40,711 bases of DNA, from contig NZ_WWJX01001516.1 in assembly GCF_009865215.1 (NCBI RefSeq), positions 1 to 40,711 of the forward strand. The letters run 5' to 3'. Shown in pieces: positions 15,738 through 24,127 of this stretch. Position numbers and translations under genes: made by a program. Each line of letters starts with the position of its first letter. Within the stretch, counting starts at the first letter, position 1. The stretch is from Streptomyces sp. SID3343 (GTDB taxonomy: Bacteria; Actinomycetota; Actinomycetes; Streptomycetales; Streptomycetaceae). The notes beneath the pieces were generated by a model, which was given only the letters and a program-made list of their open reading frames with translations, searched no databases and was not told where the DNA came from.

Positions 15738-16325
15738 TCAGGGCTTTGTCGCGTGGTCGTACGCGTCGATCACCCGGTCCAGGAAGGCGACCACGGTGGA
15801 ACGCTCCTGCGGCGTCAGGGCAGCCGCGGCCTCGGTCACGCCGTGGACGATCGGGGCGACGTACGTGTAGGCGGTCGCGCCCCAGTCCTCGGCCGGGGTG
15901 ACGATCACCTTGCGGCGGTCGGTGGGGTGGGGCTGCCGGGTGGCGTGGCCGCCGGCGACGAGTCGATCGACGATCAGGGTCGTCGCCGCGGTCGACGCCT
16001 CGAGGCGGCGGGCGAGTTCGGTGGGGGTCGCCGGGCCGACGTTGACGAGGTGGTCCATCACGGCCAGGCCGGCCGGGTCGACGTGCAGTCGGCGGCTCAG
16101 GTATCGCTCGAACCGCTGTTGACGCAGGGTCAGGTTTCGCAGTCGGTCGCGGAGATCCTCGCGCGCCGCGGTCGCGCCTTGTGCGTCGGGAGGCGCGGAA
16201 ACGGAAGCCGATGCGGGCGCTGACGCGGGTGCGGAAGCGGTCGCCGATGCGGGCGCGTCGGCGTCCGGCGCGCTGCGCTCCGTCTCGGCCGTGGGTACGG
16301 CCGCGGAGTCCCGGTTGACATTCAT
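15738..16325 (-). CDS. MarR-family transcriptional regulator
   Basis: From ATG 16325 the protein is 195 residues long. The first 50 are low-complexity Ala/Ser/Pro repeats (APASAPASAS type). The winged-helix core follows: LTLRQQRFERYLSRRLHVDPAGLAVMDHL is the dimer and first DNA-binding helices, TPTELARRLEASTAATTLIVDRL the recognition helices, and HPTDRRKVIV the wing. MarR proteins usually repress a divergent exporter and are released by small ligands. Here an MFS drug exporter starts 59 bases away on the other strand, with an AT-rich operator-like segment between them. A longer frame from 16370 would start inside that segment, so 16325 is preferred. The repetitive N-terminal tail is unusual for the family. 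Confidence 0.88.
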   Translation of the reverse strand: MNVNRDSAAVPTAETERSAPDADAPASATASAPASAPASASVSAPPDAQGATAAREDLRDRLRNLTLRQQRFERYLSRRLHVDPAGLAVMDHLVNVGPATPTELARRLEASTAATTLIVDRLVAGGHATRQPHPTDRRKVIVTPAEDWGATAYTYVAPIVHGVTEAAAALTPQERSTVVAFLDRVIDAYDHATKP

Positions 16326-16340
16326 GGGGCCGAGACTACT

Positions 16341-16375
16341 CTCGATATTGCTAAGAATATTGGTAATCAATGAGA
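16341..16375. promoter_or_regulatory. AT-rich promoter/operator between marR-type and MFS genes
   Basis: This is one of the few AT-rich patches in the window. It holds an inverted repeat, ATATT (16345-16349) and AATAT (16356-16360) six bases apart, with a further TTGGTAATCAA half-site-like sequence next to it. Location between a MarR gene and its divergent exporter makes it the likely operator for both promoters. Confidence 0.6.
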
Positions 16376-16384
16376 TGAGTCACT

Positions 16385-17860
16385 TTGCGCGCTGAACCGG
16401 TCGCCGAGGCTCCCTCCCGGTGGCGCTGGTCGATCCTGGTGGTCATGCTCGTCGCCGAGATCATGGACCTGCTGGACGCCTCGATCGTCAACGTGGCCGG
16501 GCCCGACCTCGAACGGTCCCTGGGCGCGAGCCCGGTGGGCCTGCAATGGGTGATCGGCGGCTACGCCCTCACGTTGGGCGCCGGGCTGATCCTGGGCGGT
16601 CGCCTCGGCGACCGATACGGACGTCGCCGGATGTTCCTGATCGGCCTGTCCGCCTTCACCACCGCGTCACTGCTGTGCGCGATCGCGCCGAACATCGAGT
16701 CCCTGATCGCCTTCCGTCTCGTCCAGGGCGCGGCGGGCGCGATGCTCCTGCCACAGGGTCTGGGGCTGCTGCGGGAGAACTTCTCCGGCGCGGAACTGAC
16801 CAAGGTCTTCGGCGTGTTCGGCCCCGTCCTGGGACTGGGCGGCATCGTCGGTCCGGTGCTCGGCGGCGCACTGATCGAGGGTGACTGGTTCGGCCTCGGC
16901 TGGCGACTGGTCTTCCTGGTCAACGTGCCGATCGGCGTCGTGGCCCTGATCGTCGCCGCCCGCGTCGTGCCCAGGAAATCCGGCGACCGCAGCGTGTCCG
17001 TGGACGGCGTGGGAGCGGCCCTGGTCGCGGTGGCCTGCGCCCTGCTGGTCCTTGCGCTGAACCAGGGCCAGGACGCGGGATGGCCGCTGTGGACGTGGCT
17101 GAGCATGGCCGCCTCCGTGGTGGGCTTCGCGCTGTTCGCCCGCCGGCAGCGCAGCACCGCCGCACTCGGGCGCGAACCGTTGGTGACGCCCGCCCTGCTG
17201 CGCAAGCCCGCTTTCACCGCGGGACTGGGCGGGATCGCCCTGTTCTTCGCCGGGCTGATCGGCAGCCAACTCGTGCTGACCCTCTACCTCCAGATCGGGC
17301 AGCGGTTCACCGCCGGCGAGGCCGGACTGGGCAACCTGCCCCTCGCCGTGGGTACGGCGATCGGCGGCGCCGTCAGCGGCGCGTTCCTCGCGGACAAGGT
17401 CGGCCGCAAGGTCCTCCAGATCGGCCCGCTCGTCCAACTGGGCGGCGCGGCACTGCTGTGGTTCGAACTCGACGACGCGGGATCCTTCTCCGCGTGGGAC
17501 ATCGCCCCCGGGGTGGCCGTCTCGGGGATCGGCGCGGGAATGGTCATCGCGGCCCTGTTCAGCTTCATGCTCGCCGCGGTCGACGACGACGAGATCGGCT
17601 CGGCCTCCGGCGTACTGTCCGCCGTCCAGTCCATCGGCGGTTCCGTCGGTGTGGCCGTCTTCGGGTCGTTGTTCTTCGCCCGGGCCGAGAACGGCGACTT
17701 CGTCGGCGGGTTCCACCACGCGCTGATCGCCCAGGCGGTCGTTCTGGCGGCCTTTTTGGCCATCACGTTCCTGCTGCCGGAGAAGGCCCGCCCGGAGGGC
17801 GAACCGGCGGCCGAGGCCGAACCCGAGACACCCGAAACGCCGAAGAGGGCCGGCGTGTGA
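16385..17860 (+). CDS. MFS drug exporter, DHA2 family (14 TM)
   Basis: The 491-residue protein has about 14 hydrophobic segments. It carries DHA2 hallmarks: the first-helix MDLLDASIVNVAGPDLERSLG motif, WVIGGYALTLGAG, the loop GGRLGDRYGRRRMFL (motif A), and motif C-like GPVLGGALIEGDW. The acidic, Pro-rich C-terminal tail is not conserved. The start is TTG 16385; no in-frame ATG or GTG precedes the first membrane helix and no ribosome binding site is visible, so a leaderless message is possible. The divergent MarR gene is its probable repressor. The substrate is probably a toxic organic compound. Export of the siderophore made by the downstream genes is possible but only by proximity. Confidence 0.9.
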   Translation: MRAEPVAEAPSRWRWSILVVMLVAEIMDLLDASIVNVAGPDLERSLGASPVGLQWVIGGYALTLGAGLILGGRLGDRYGRRRMFLIGLSAFTTASLLCAIAPNIESLIAFRLVQGAAGAMLLPQGLGLLRENFSGAELTKVFGVFGPVLGLGGIVGPVLGGALIEGDWFGLGWRLVFLVNVPIGVVALIVAARVVPRKSGDRSVSVDGVGAALVAVACALLVLALNQGQDAGWPLWTWLSMAASVVGFALFARRQRSTAALGREPLVTPALLRKPAFTAGLGGIALFFAGLIGSQLVLTLYLQIGQRFTAGEAGLGNLPLAVGTAIGGAVSGAFLADKVGRKVLQIGPLVQLGGAALLWFELDDAGSFSAWDIAPGVAVSGIGAGMVIAALFSFMLAAVDDDEIGSASGVLSAVQSIGGSVGVAVFGSLFFARAENGDFVGGFHHALIAQAVVLAAFLAITFLLPEKARPEGEPAAEAEPETPETPKRAGV

Positions 17861-17892
17861 CGAACCGTCGCGGCCGGGCGGGCCCGACATGA

Positions 17893-17929
17893 GAACACCT
17901 CCTCCCTGGTCGGTGGGGAGGAGGTGTTC
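17893..17929. terminator. Bidirectional terminator after the MFS gene
   Basis: A perfect 14-bp stem pairs 17893-17906 (GAACACCTCCTCCC) with 17916-17929 around a nine-base loop, 32 bases after the MFS stop. The reductase gene on the other strand ends at 18144 pointing towards it. The remaining bases up to 18143 show no gene. Confidence 0.85.
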
Positions 17930-18143
17930 CGCTCATCGTCGGGCTCGTCGCCCGAACCCACGCCGCCCGTCGAGGAGACGGTCGCCGTGCCACACCCCTG
18001 CCCCCACCGGGGCGTTTCGCACTCGCCCGATCGGGTGAAACCCCCGAGTCCGGCGCCGGGTCGGCGGGTCGGGGGGTTCGACGTCGGTCGGCACCCACCT
18101 ACCGGAGTCGTTCTTCGAGCAGACGACGTCGTGGGGGCGGTGG

Positions 18144-18950
18144 TCAGCTGTGGGTGAGTTGTTTGTCCGGGGTGCGGGCGTGGGCCGTGTCCTCGGTGTG
18201 GCCCACTCGCCAGTAGCCCATGGACGCGATCGAGCGGCGGTCCATGCCGCGGTCGTCCTTGAGGTGGCGGCGGAGGGCGCGCACACAGCCGGCTTCGCCG
18301 GCGATCCACGCGTAGCCACCCTCCCGGGGCAGGTCGGTGTCGCGAACGGCTTCCAGGAGGGGGTTGCCGGTCGGCGCGCGGTCCCCCGGCTCCGGGTGCA
18401 ACCAGTTCACCCGTACGCCCGGCGGGGCGGTCAGGTGTTGGCGGTCCGCCGAGGTGGCCACCTCGACGAACACGTGCCCCTGCGCGTCGTGCGGCAGCGA
18501 CTCGACGATGGAACCGATGGCGGGCAGGGCCGCGTGGTCGCCGGCCAGCAGGAGCGGGCTGCCGGCGGGCGGCGCGAAGCTGTATCCACCGTTGCGCTCG
18601 CCGGTCGGGCCGAGCAGGTCGATCGTGTCGCCGGGACACGCCGAGCGGGCCCACCGGGACGCGGGTCCGCCCTGGGCGTGCAGGGCGAAGTCGATGTCGA
18701 TCTCCGGGGGTTCCGTACGGTGGGCGCGCACGGTGTAGGTGCGCTGGTACGGGCGATCCGGCTCGGGGATGCGCTCCCATGCCTCGCGCCAGGTCAGGCC
18801 CCGCCGCACGATGGGCGGCGCCGGGCGACCCGCGCGGGGTACGAAGAGCTTGACGCGTTGGTCGGGCGCGCCGGCCACGAAATGGGCCAGGTCGGGACCG
18901 ACCAGGGTGATGCGACTGGCGTTGCGAGTGATCGGGGTGTTGCGCACCAC
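18144..18950 (-). CDS. Siderophore-interacting protein (FAD-dependent ferric-siderophore reductase)
   Basis: The product belongs to the ViuB/SIP flavin reductase family, which releases iron by reducing imported ferric siderophores in the cytoplasm. Motifs are the FAD-binding RTYTVRAH segment, GDTIDLLGPTG, LLAGDHAALPAIGSI (nucleotide-binding) and YAWIAGEAG near the C-terminus. GTG 18950 gives 268 residues but seems slightly short: the same frame stays open upstream with a family-like YRPFHLTVVRN strand and no ATG, GTG or TTG. A CTG or other rare start is possible. An iron box lies about 90 bases upstream, and the siderophore operon diverges from it. The function of the pair is therefore iron acquisition under iron-starvation control. 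Confidence 0.9.
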   Translation of the reverse strand: MVRNTPITRNASRITLVGPDLAHFVAGAPDQRVKLFVPRAGRPAPPIVRRGLTWREAWERIPEPDRPYQRTYTVRAHRTEPPEIDIDFALHAQGGPASRWARSACPGDTIDLLGPTGERNGGYSFAPPAGSPLLLAGDHAALPAIGSIVESLPHDAQGHVFVEVATSADRQHLTAPPGVRVNWLHPEPGDRAPTGNPLLEAVRDTDLPREGGYAWIAGEAGCVRALRRHLKDDRGMDRRSIASMGYWRVGHTEDTAHARTPDKQLTHS

Positions 18951-19041
18951 GGTCAGGTGGAAGGGCCGGTACAGCTGCGCGCGGCGTTCACGTTCGGTGG
19001 AGATTGGAACTCGCCCTCTCGGACACGAAGCGATGTCGGAG

Positions 19042-19060
19042 TTAGGTTAGCCTAACCATG
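19042..19060. promoter_or_regulatory. Iron box (IdeR/DmdR-type operator) for the reductase gene
   Basis: TTAGGTTAGCCTAACCATG matches the 19-base actinobacterial iron-box consensus TTAGGTTAGSCTAACCTAA at 16 positions and contains the perfect palindrome GGTTAGCCTAACC except at its centre. It lies about 90 bases upstream of the reductase start. An iron-loaded IdeR/DmdR repressor should bind here when iron is sufficient. Confidence 0.85.
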
Positions 19061-19129
19061 GACCCAGGCATGCGCGGCTCGCCACTCGCCGGCGGAACCG
19101 GACCCGAACGGCCCCATCCGACACCGGAT

Positions 19130-19158
19130 TTGGCCGCCAAGTATGCCTACCCTAAGTT
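19130..19158 (+). promoter_or_regulatory. Promoter with overlapping second iron box for the siderophore operon
   Basis: A plausible -35 TTGGCC (19130-19135) and -10 TAAGTT (19153-19158) are 17 bases apart, putting the transcript start near 19165, about 38 bases before the first gene. The spacer and -10 are covered by a second, weaker iron box at 19139-19157; its reverse complement begins TTAGGGTAGGC and matches about 13 of 19 consensus positions. Repressor binding here would block polymerase directly. Confidence 0.65.
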
Positions 19159-19202
19159 GTTCCGCGTCCGGGACGGCGTGTCCGAGGGGGGACCGATCAC
19201 GT

Positions 19203-20426
19203 ATGCGGTTGTATCTGCTCGCTCTCAACCCCACCGACTCGGTGACCGAAGGCTTCCTGCCGGCCGCCGGCCGGCTGGGACTCGACGTCACACTGCTCAC
19301 CGAGCCCGCCCACGCGGCACGCCATCGTGACCTGTGCGCGGGCGCGTTCGCGTCGGTCGAGGTGCTGGAGTGCGACGTCCGTGACTTTCGTGAGGTGGTC
19401 GGCCGGATCTCCGCTCACCATCCGCCTGCGGCGGTGTTCACCAACAGCGACCACCTCCAGGTTCAAGCGGCCTTGACCGCCGAGTACTTCGGTCTGCCCG
19501 CCAAGGACTGGCGAGCCGCGCTGCGGGCGAAGAACAAGGCGCAGATGCGGCATCGGCTCGCCGCGTCCGGGATCGACACCGTGTGGTCGGCCGAACTCGC
19601 ACCCGCCCGGCGGGCCAAGGACCTGCTCACGCACACGCGCTGCCCGTACCCGTGCGTGGTCAAGCCGCGCGAGGGTGTCGCGGGCGAGGACGTGGTGCTG
19701 GTCGCCGACGACGCCGAACTGGTGGCGCGGTGCGACGAGATCCAGGCCCGACGGCCCGGCGCGGCGTTGCTGATCGAGGAGTTCCTGCCCGGCGAGCTGT
19801 ACACCCTGGAGACTCTCGGCGACCGGCACGGCACCCGGGTCGTGGCCGGCTTCCACACCCACGTGTCGCCGCCGCCGTACTTCGTCGAACTGCGCCTGGA
19901 CCTCGTCCCCGACCCGCCGCGCGCGACCACCGCCGCCGTGCTCGCCCGACTCGACGCGCTCGGGGTGGGGTTCGGGGCCTGCCACACCGAGTTCGTCGTC
20001 CACGACGGTCGCGCCCGGATCGTCGAGGTGAACTACCGCGCGATCGGCGACCAATGCGACCTGCTGCTTGCCGAACTCCTGGAAATCCCGCTGTTCGAGT
20101 ACATCCTGCGCATCCACCTCGGCGAGGACCTCCCCGCCGATCTCGGCGCGCGTGGGGACCGACACGCCCGCGTGGACTACCCGTGCGCCGCACGCGCGGG
20201 TGTGCTCACGGCCGCCCCGGACCGCCTCGACGTCGCGGTCACGGACCCGGCGGGCGACGTCCGCCGGACCTACCGCCCGCTGCGCGCGATCGGCGAACGT
20301 CACGAGCACCACCACTCCAACCGGGACTACCTCGGCGTCCTGCGCACCACGGGCACCGATCGGGCCGCGGTGGACCGCGCGGCCGAGCAGTTCCTGACCG
20401 GGCGGCACTGGAGGATCACCCCGTGA
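19203..20426 (+). CDS. ATP-grasp ligase of siderophore biosynthesis (PvsA-like)
   Basis: This 407-residue protein has the ATP-grasp layout. An N-terminal Rossmann-like part begins MRLYLLALNP. The ATP-binding lysine strand is CPYPCVVKPREGVAGEDV, the second is ALLIEEFLPGELYTLE, and the metal-binding end is RIVEVNYRAIGDQCDLLL. Such enzymes form amide bonds from a carboxylate and an amine through an acyl phosphate. In the vibrioferrin pathway PvsA, also ATP-grasp, is thought to attach an amino acid to the citrate-derived precursor. ATG 19203 is the first in-frame start that begins the conserved strand; an upstream one would add unrelated residues and begin inside the promoter. The stop overlaps the next gene's GTG. 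Confidence 0.85.
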   Translation: MRLYLLALNPTDSVTEGFLPAAGRLGLDVTLLTEPAHAARHRDLCAGAFASVEVLECDVRDFREVVGRISAHHPPAAVFTNSDHLQVQAALTAEYFGLPAKDWRAALRAKNKAQMRHRLAASGIDTVWSAELAPARRAKDLLTHTRCPYPCVVKPREGVAGEDVVLVADDAELVARCDEIQARRPGAALLIEEFLPGELYTLETLGDRHGTRVVAGFHTHVSPPPYFVELRLDLVPDPPRATTAAVLARLDALGVGFGACHTEFVVHDGRARIVEVNYRAIGDQCDLLLAELLEIPLFEYILRIHLGEDLPADLGARGDRHARVDYPCAARAGVLTAAPDRLDVAVTDPAGDVRRTYRPLRAIGERHEHHHSNRDYLGVLRTTGTDRAAVDRAAEQFLTGRHWRITP

Positions 20427-22315
20427 CGGATCGCGCCGCCGGCGACGCGTCCCCGTCCCGGGCGCGGGCCCTGGTCCCGCGCTCGCCCGACATGCCGTCT
20501 TCGACCGACCTCCCGGTCCGGGCCGACACCCTCGCCCGGATCGACGTCGCGCCCCCGACCGACGGATCCGACCCCGCCCTCCCGAGCACCCTCGACCCGG
20601 CCACCGGCCCCGTCGACCCGGTCGACGCCTCCGTCGACCTGCTCGACGCCCCCGTCGATTCGCTCGACGCGCCGGCCGACCGGGAAGTGCTCCGCCGGGT
20701 GCTGGACACCGTGCTCCGCGAAGACGTCCTGGCCCTGCGCTCGACGGCCGAACTCGTGCGGCGCCCGGACGGGCCGTGGCTGCGCCTGACCCGGCCGCCC
20801 CACGCCGGCGCCTGGCTGCTGCCGGTCCGGGCGGACGGATTCCAGTGCGAGTACGCCGCCCGGCTGCCCCTCCTGGAAGCCGAGGCCGACGGCGCCCGAC
20901 GCACCGACACCGCCGGCGTCCTGGCGGCGCTGCGAGACCTGGCCGACCCGCAGGACCGGTCCGGCTTCGACGACTTCGCCCACGAGTGCCGGCAGGCCGT
21001 AGCCGTCGCTCGCCTGCACGAGAGCGCCGGCCCCTCGGTCCGGGCCGCGCTCGCCGACCGTCACGGCCCGGACCCCAGCGCGTGGACGGGCCTGCGCGCC
21101 TCCCCCGCCCTGGACACGCTGGCCGCCTACCTCCAACACCCCGTCTACCCCACCGCGCACGCCCGTTCGGGCCTCGACGCGGCGGCGCTGCGCGCACACG
21201 CGCCCGAGTTCCATGCCGCCTTCCAGCTGCGCTGGGCCGTGGTGGCGCGCGAGGCACTGACCCTTGCCGGCGCTCTGCCCGCATGGTGGCCCGACCCTGC
21301 GGCGCTCGGCCTGCCGCGACTCGCGGCGAGCCATCTCGCCCTGCCCGTACACCCGTTGACGTTCGACCGACTTCCCGATCCGGCGATCCGCGTCGAACGG
21401 CCGTACCTGGACGTGCTCCCCACGCTGTCGATGCGCACGGTCGCGTCTACCGCGGATCCGAGCGTGCACCTCAAACTCCCGCTGCCCACCGCCAGCCTCG
21501 GCCTGCTCAACCGTCGCACCGTGAGGCCCGGCTCGCTCGTCGACGGCGCGGCCGGCCAACGCCTCCTGGCCGCCGTCCTCGATCGCGAACCCCGGTTCCG
21601 CGACCGGGTGTTGCTCGCCGACGAACAGAGTTACCTGCACGCGGGGCACGAGTTGCTCGCGGTGATGGTGCGCCGATACCCACCCGTCCCCGAGGGCGCG
21701 CTCGTCCTGCCGCTCGCGGCGCTGCTCGCCCGCGGGCCCGACGGCGCCCTCGTCCTGGACCGGGTCGCCCAACGCTTCCACGGCGGCGACCGGTTCGCCC
21801 TGATCGACGCCTACCTGAGTCTGCTCCTGGACTGGCAGACCACGCTGTACCGCTACGGCATAGCGCTCGAATCCCATCCGCAGAACGTCTCGCTCGTGCT
21901 GACCGAGGGTCGGCCGCCGCGACTGTTGTTCAAGGACAACGACGGCCCGCGCGTCAACTCGGCCCGCTGCCCGCTCCCCCACGACGACTTCGCCGACCCC
22001 CGGACCCTCACCACGCACGACGGGCCGCTCGCCGACGTGTTCGTCACCATCACCGTGCACCTGTGCGCGGGCGCCGTCGCGTTCGCGCTGCCCCCGGCCG
22101 AGCGCGAGCGCGTACTCGACCTCGTGCGCGACCGCGTGGCCGCGACCGCCGATCCGGACCTGCGCCGCCGGGTCCTGGCCGCGACACGCCTGCCGGTCAA
22201 GGCGATGGTCACGGCCGGCACCCTCCTGAGCAAACAGCGCTCCGGCGCGGCCGACATCAACAAGCATTACGTCACCGGGCCGAACTACCTGCGCCGGCCG
22301 ACCGCCACCCGGTGA
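20423..22315 (+). CDS. IucA/IucC family NIS siderophore synthetase (first copy)
   Basis: The 630-residue protein is an NRPS-independent siderophore synthetase, which adenylates a carboxylate such as citrate and condenses it with an amine or alcohol. Motifs include QHPVYPTAHARSG (238-250), PVHP (308-311), PTLSMRTV (333-340), HLKLPLPTASLG (349-360) and ESHPQN (483-488). The C-terminal part ends with a ferric-reductase-like segment, as is usual. The first 80 residues are a non-conserved Asp/Val/Pro-rich leader with repeated VD-LDAPVD units; a later ATG at 20492 region could be an alternative start. GTG 20423 overlaps the ATP-grasp stop. By order it corresponds to PvsB of the vibrioferrin genes. 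Confidence 0.9.
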   Translation: MTDRAAGDASPSRARALVPRSPDMPSSTDLPVRADTLARIDVAPPTDGSDPALPSTLDPATGPVDPVDASVDLLDAPVDSLDAPADREVLRRVLDTVLREDVLALRSTAELVRRPDGPWLRLTRPPHAGAWLLPVRADGFQCEYAARLPLLEAEADGARRTDTAGVLAALRDLADPQDRSGFDDFAHECRQAVAVARLHESAGPSVRAALADRHGPDPSAWTGLRASPALDTLAAYLQHPVYPTAHARSGLDAAALRAHAPEFHAAFQLRWAVVAREALTLAGALPAWWPDPAALGLPRLAASHLALPVHPLTFDRLPDPAIRVERPYLDVLPTLSMRTVASTADPSVHLKLPLPTASLGLLNRRTVRPGSLVDGAAGQRLLAAVLDREPRFRDRVLLADEQSYLHAGHELLAVMVRRYPPVPEGALVLPLAALLARGPDGALVLDRVAQRFHGGDRFALIDAYLSLLLDWQTTLYRYGIALESHPQNVSLVLTEGRPPRLLFKDNDGPRVNSARCPLPHDDFADPRTLTTHDGPLADVFVTITVHLCAGAVAFALPPAERERVLDLVRDRVAATADPDLRRRVLAATRLPVKAMVTAGTLLSKQRSGAADINKHYVTGPNYLRRPTATR

Positions 22316-22366
22316 CGGTCGGGCCCGTTCGTAGCACGCACCACCCTCGAACCGCTGGAGTCGTCC

Positions 22367-24127
22367 ATGCCGTTTCCGTCGGCCCGCCCCGGAGCCACGA
22401 CCGCGCCCGCCTTGCCCGTCGCGGCCTCGCCTCCCTCGCTCCCCTCGGCCGAGGACGCGGTCGCGCACACCCTGCTCAACTGTCTGCACCGCGAAGTCTC
22501 GGGCCCGGAACGGCGAACGGCCGTGGAGGCCGCCACGGGTCGCTCCGCCGATGCCGGACACCTGCGGCTGCGGCTGGCCCGATCCGGCACCGTGCTGCGC
22601 GTACGACTACGGCGCACGTCCCTGCTCGGCGACCACCGCTTCCTGGGGCCGGTCGCCGAACGCAGCGGACACGCCTGGCACGAGCTCACGTGGCAGGATC
22701 TGGCCGAGCGCGTGCACACCGAACTGGGCCTGCGTACCGGGGTGGACAACGACGAGTTCCTGGGCCAACTGGCCGCCAGCCACGCGGGCGTGGCCGCCGG
22801 CCTGGGGCGGCGCGCGCCCGCCCCCGCGTCGCGCTACCTCGAATCGGAACAGGCCCTGGTGTTCGGGCACCGCTTCCACCCCACGCCCAAGGCCCGCAGC
22901 GGCGACCTCGCGACGTGGGCGGCCTACGCCCCCGAGGCTCGGGCGACCTTCCGACTGCGCCACCTCGCGGTGCGCAGCGAACTCGTCGCGCAGGACCGGG
23001 TTTCGCCGGCCGCCACCGCCGTACTCGACCGGCTGCGTCGCGTCCCCGACGGCTACACGCTGCTGCCCGCGCACCCGTGGCAGTACGAACTCCTGCGCGA
23101 CGACCCGCGTCTGCGGGCCGCCCTCGCCCGCGGCGACGTGCTGGACCTGGGCGAAGGCGGCGCGCACTTCACCCCCACGGCGTCGGTGCGCACGCTGTCC
23201 GGCGCCGGGGCGTTCCTGAAATTCAGCCTGAACGTACGGATCACCAACTGCATCCGCAAGAACGCCGCGTACGAGCTGTCGGGCGCGGTCGCGCTCACCC
23301 GTGCGCTCGCGCCGATCCTGGGCCGGCTCGCTCGGCGGTTCCCCGGTCACGCGGTGCTCGGCGAGCCCGCCTATCGCAGCGTCTCCGCGGCCGTCGCGCC
23401 CGATCTGCTCGAAGGGTTCGGCGTGATCGTCAGGGAGGGTCTCGACGCGCACGTACGCCCGGGAGCCACACCGCTGTTGGCCGCCGCCGTGGCCGACGAA
23501 TACCCCACCGGGGCCGCGCACATCTCCCGGCTCCTCGACGGCGGCGGGCCGCGCGACGCGCTGCGGTGGTGGGACGCCTACCTGCGCCTGCTCGTGCCAC
23601 CCGTGCTGTCCGCCTACCTCGACCACGGCGTCGTCCTGGAACCGCACCTGCAGAACGTGCTCGTCGCGGTGGACGACGACGGGCTGCCCTCGCGGGTCCT
23701 GTTGCGTGACATGGAGGGCACCAAACTGCTCCCCGAACCGCACGCCGCCACCCTCGCCGCATTGCCGACGTCGGTCGCCGAACCGATGACCTACGGCGCG
23801 CGACGCGGTTGGGACCGGGTGACCTACTGCCTCCTGGTCAACAACGTCGCCGAGGTCCTGGCCGCGCTCACCGATCTGCACCCGCGCCTGGAGGCGCACC
23901 TGTGGGCCCGGGTGCGCGCGGTCCTGGAGGGTTGCCGGGCCGAGCACGGCGACCGGGCTCCCCTGCGGGCCCTCCTCGACGGTGCGCCGCTCCCGGCCAA
24001 GGCCAACCTGCTCGCCCGGTGGGAGCGCCGCGCCGATCGCGAGGCCGAATACGTCCGTATCCCGTCTCCGCTGGCCCGATCGGTCCTCGGCGGCGCCCTG
24101 CGCACCCGCGTCCGGAGAAGCTCGTGA
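22367..24127 (+). CDS. IucA/IucC family NIS siderophore synthetase (second copy)
   Basis: At 586 residues this is a full-length second synthetase. Its motifs are complete: HRFHPTPKAR (168-177), PAHPWQY (234-240), PTASVRT (270-276), LKFSLNVRITNCIRKN (284-299) and the later LEPHLQN. The HPTPKAR and ITNCIRKN forms are closer to classical IucA/IucC proteins than those of the first copy, so the two probably act on different acceptors. ATG 22367 has a GGAG about ten bases upstream, 51 bases after the previous stop. By order it corresponds to PvsD, which makes the first citrate conjugate in vibrioferrin synthesis. Substrate is inferred. Confidence 0.92.
   Translation: MPFPSARPGATTAPALPVAASPPSLPSAEDAVAHTLLNCLHREVSGPERRTAVEAATGRSADAGHLRLRLARSGTVLRVRLRRTSLLGDHRFLGPVAERSGHAWHELTWQDLAERVHTELGLRTGVDNDEFLGQLAASHAGVAAGLGRRAPAPASRYLESEQALVFGHRFHPTPKARSGDLATWAAYAPEARATFRLRHLAVRSELVAQDRVSPAATAVLDRLRRVPDGYTLLPAHPWQYELLRDDPRLRAALARGDVLDLGEGGAHFTPTASVRTLSGAGAFLKFSLNVRITNCIRKNAAYELSGAVALTRALAPILGRLARRFPGHAVLGEPAYRSVSAAVAPDLLEGFGVIVREGLDAHVRPGATPLLAAAVADEYPTGAAHISRLLDGGGPRDALRWWDAYLRLLVPPVLSAYLDHGVVLEPHLQNVLVAVDDDGLPSRVLLRDMEGTKLLPEPHAATLAALPTSVAEPMTYGARRGWDRVTYCLLVNNVAEVLAALTDLHPRLEAHLWARVRAVLEGCRAEHGDRAPLRALLDGAPLPAKANLLARWERRADREAEYVRIPSPLARSVLGGALRTRVRRSS

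Noticed and set aside
16385-17860. MFS exporter as the missing siderophore exporter (PvsC role)
   Set aside because: It is paired with a MarR gene, separated by a terminator and the reductase gene, and has no iron box. Possible but unsupported.
20776-23709. A 977-codon plus-strand frame across both NIS synthetase genes
   Set aside because: It lies in another frame of two genes with complete synthetase motifs; the translation is dominated by Arg, Pro and Gly.
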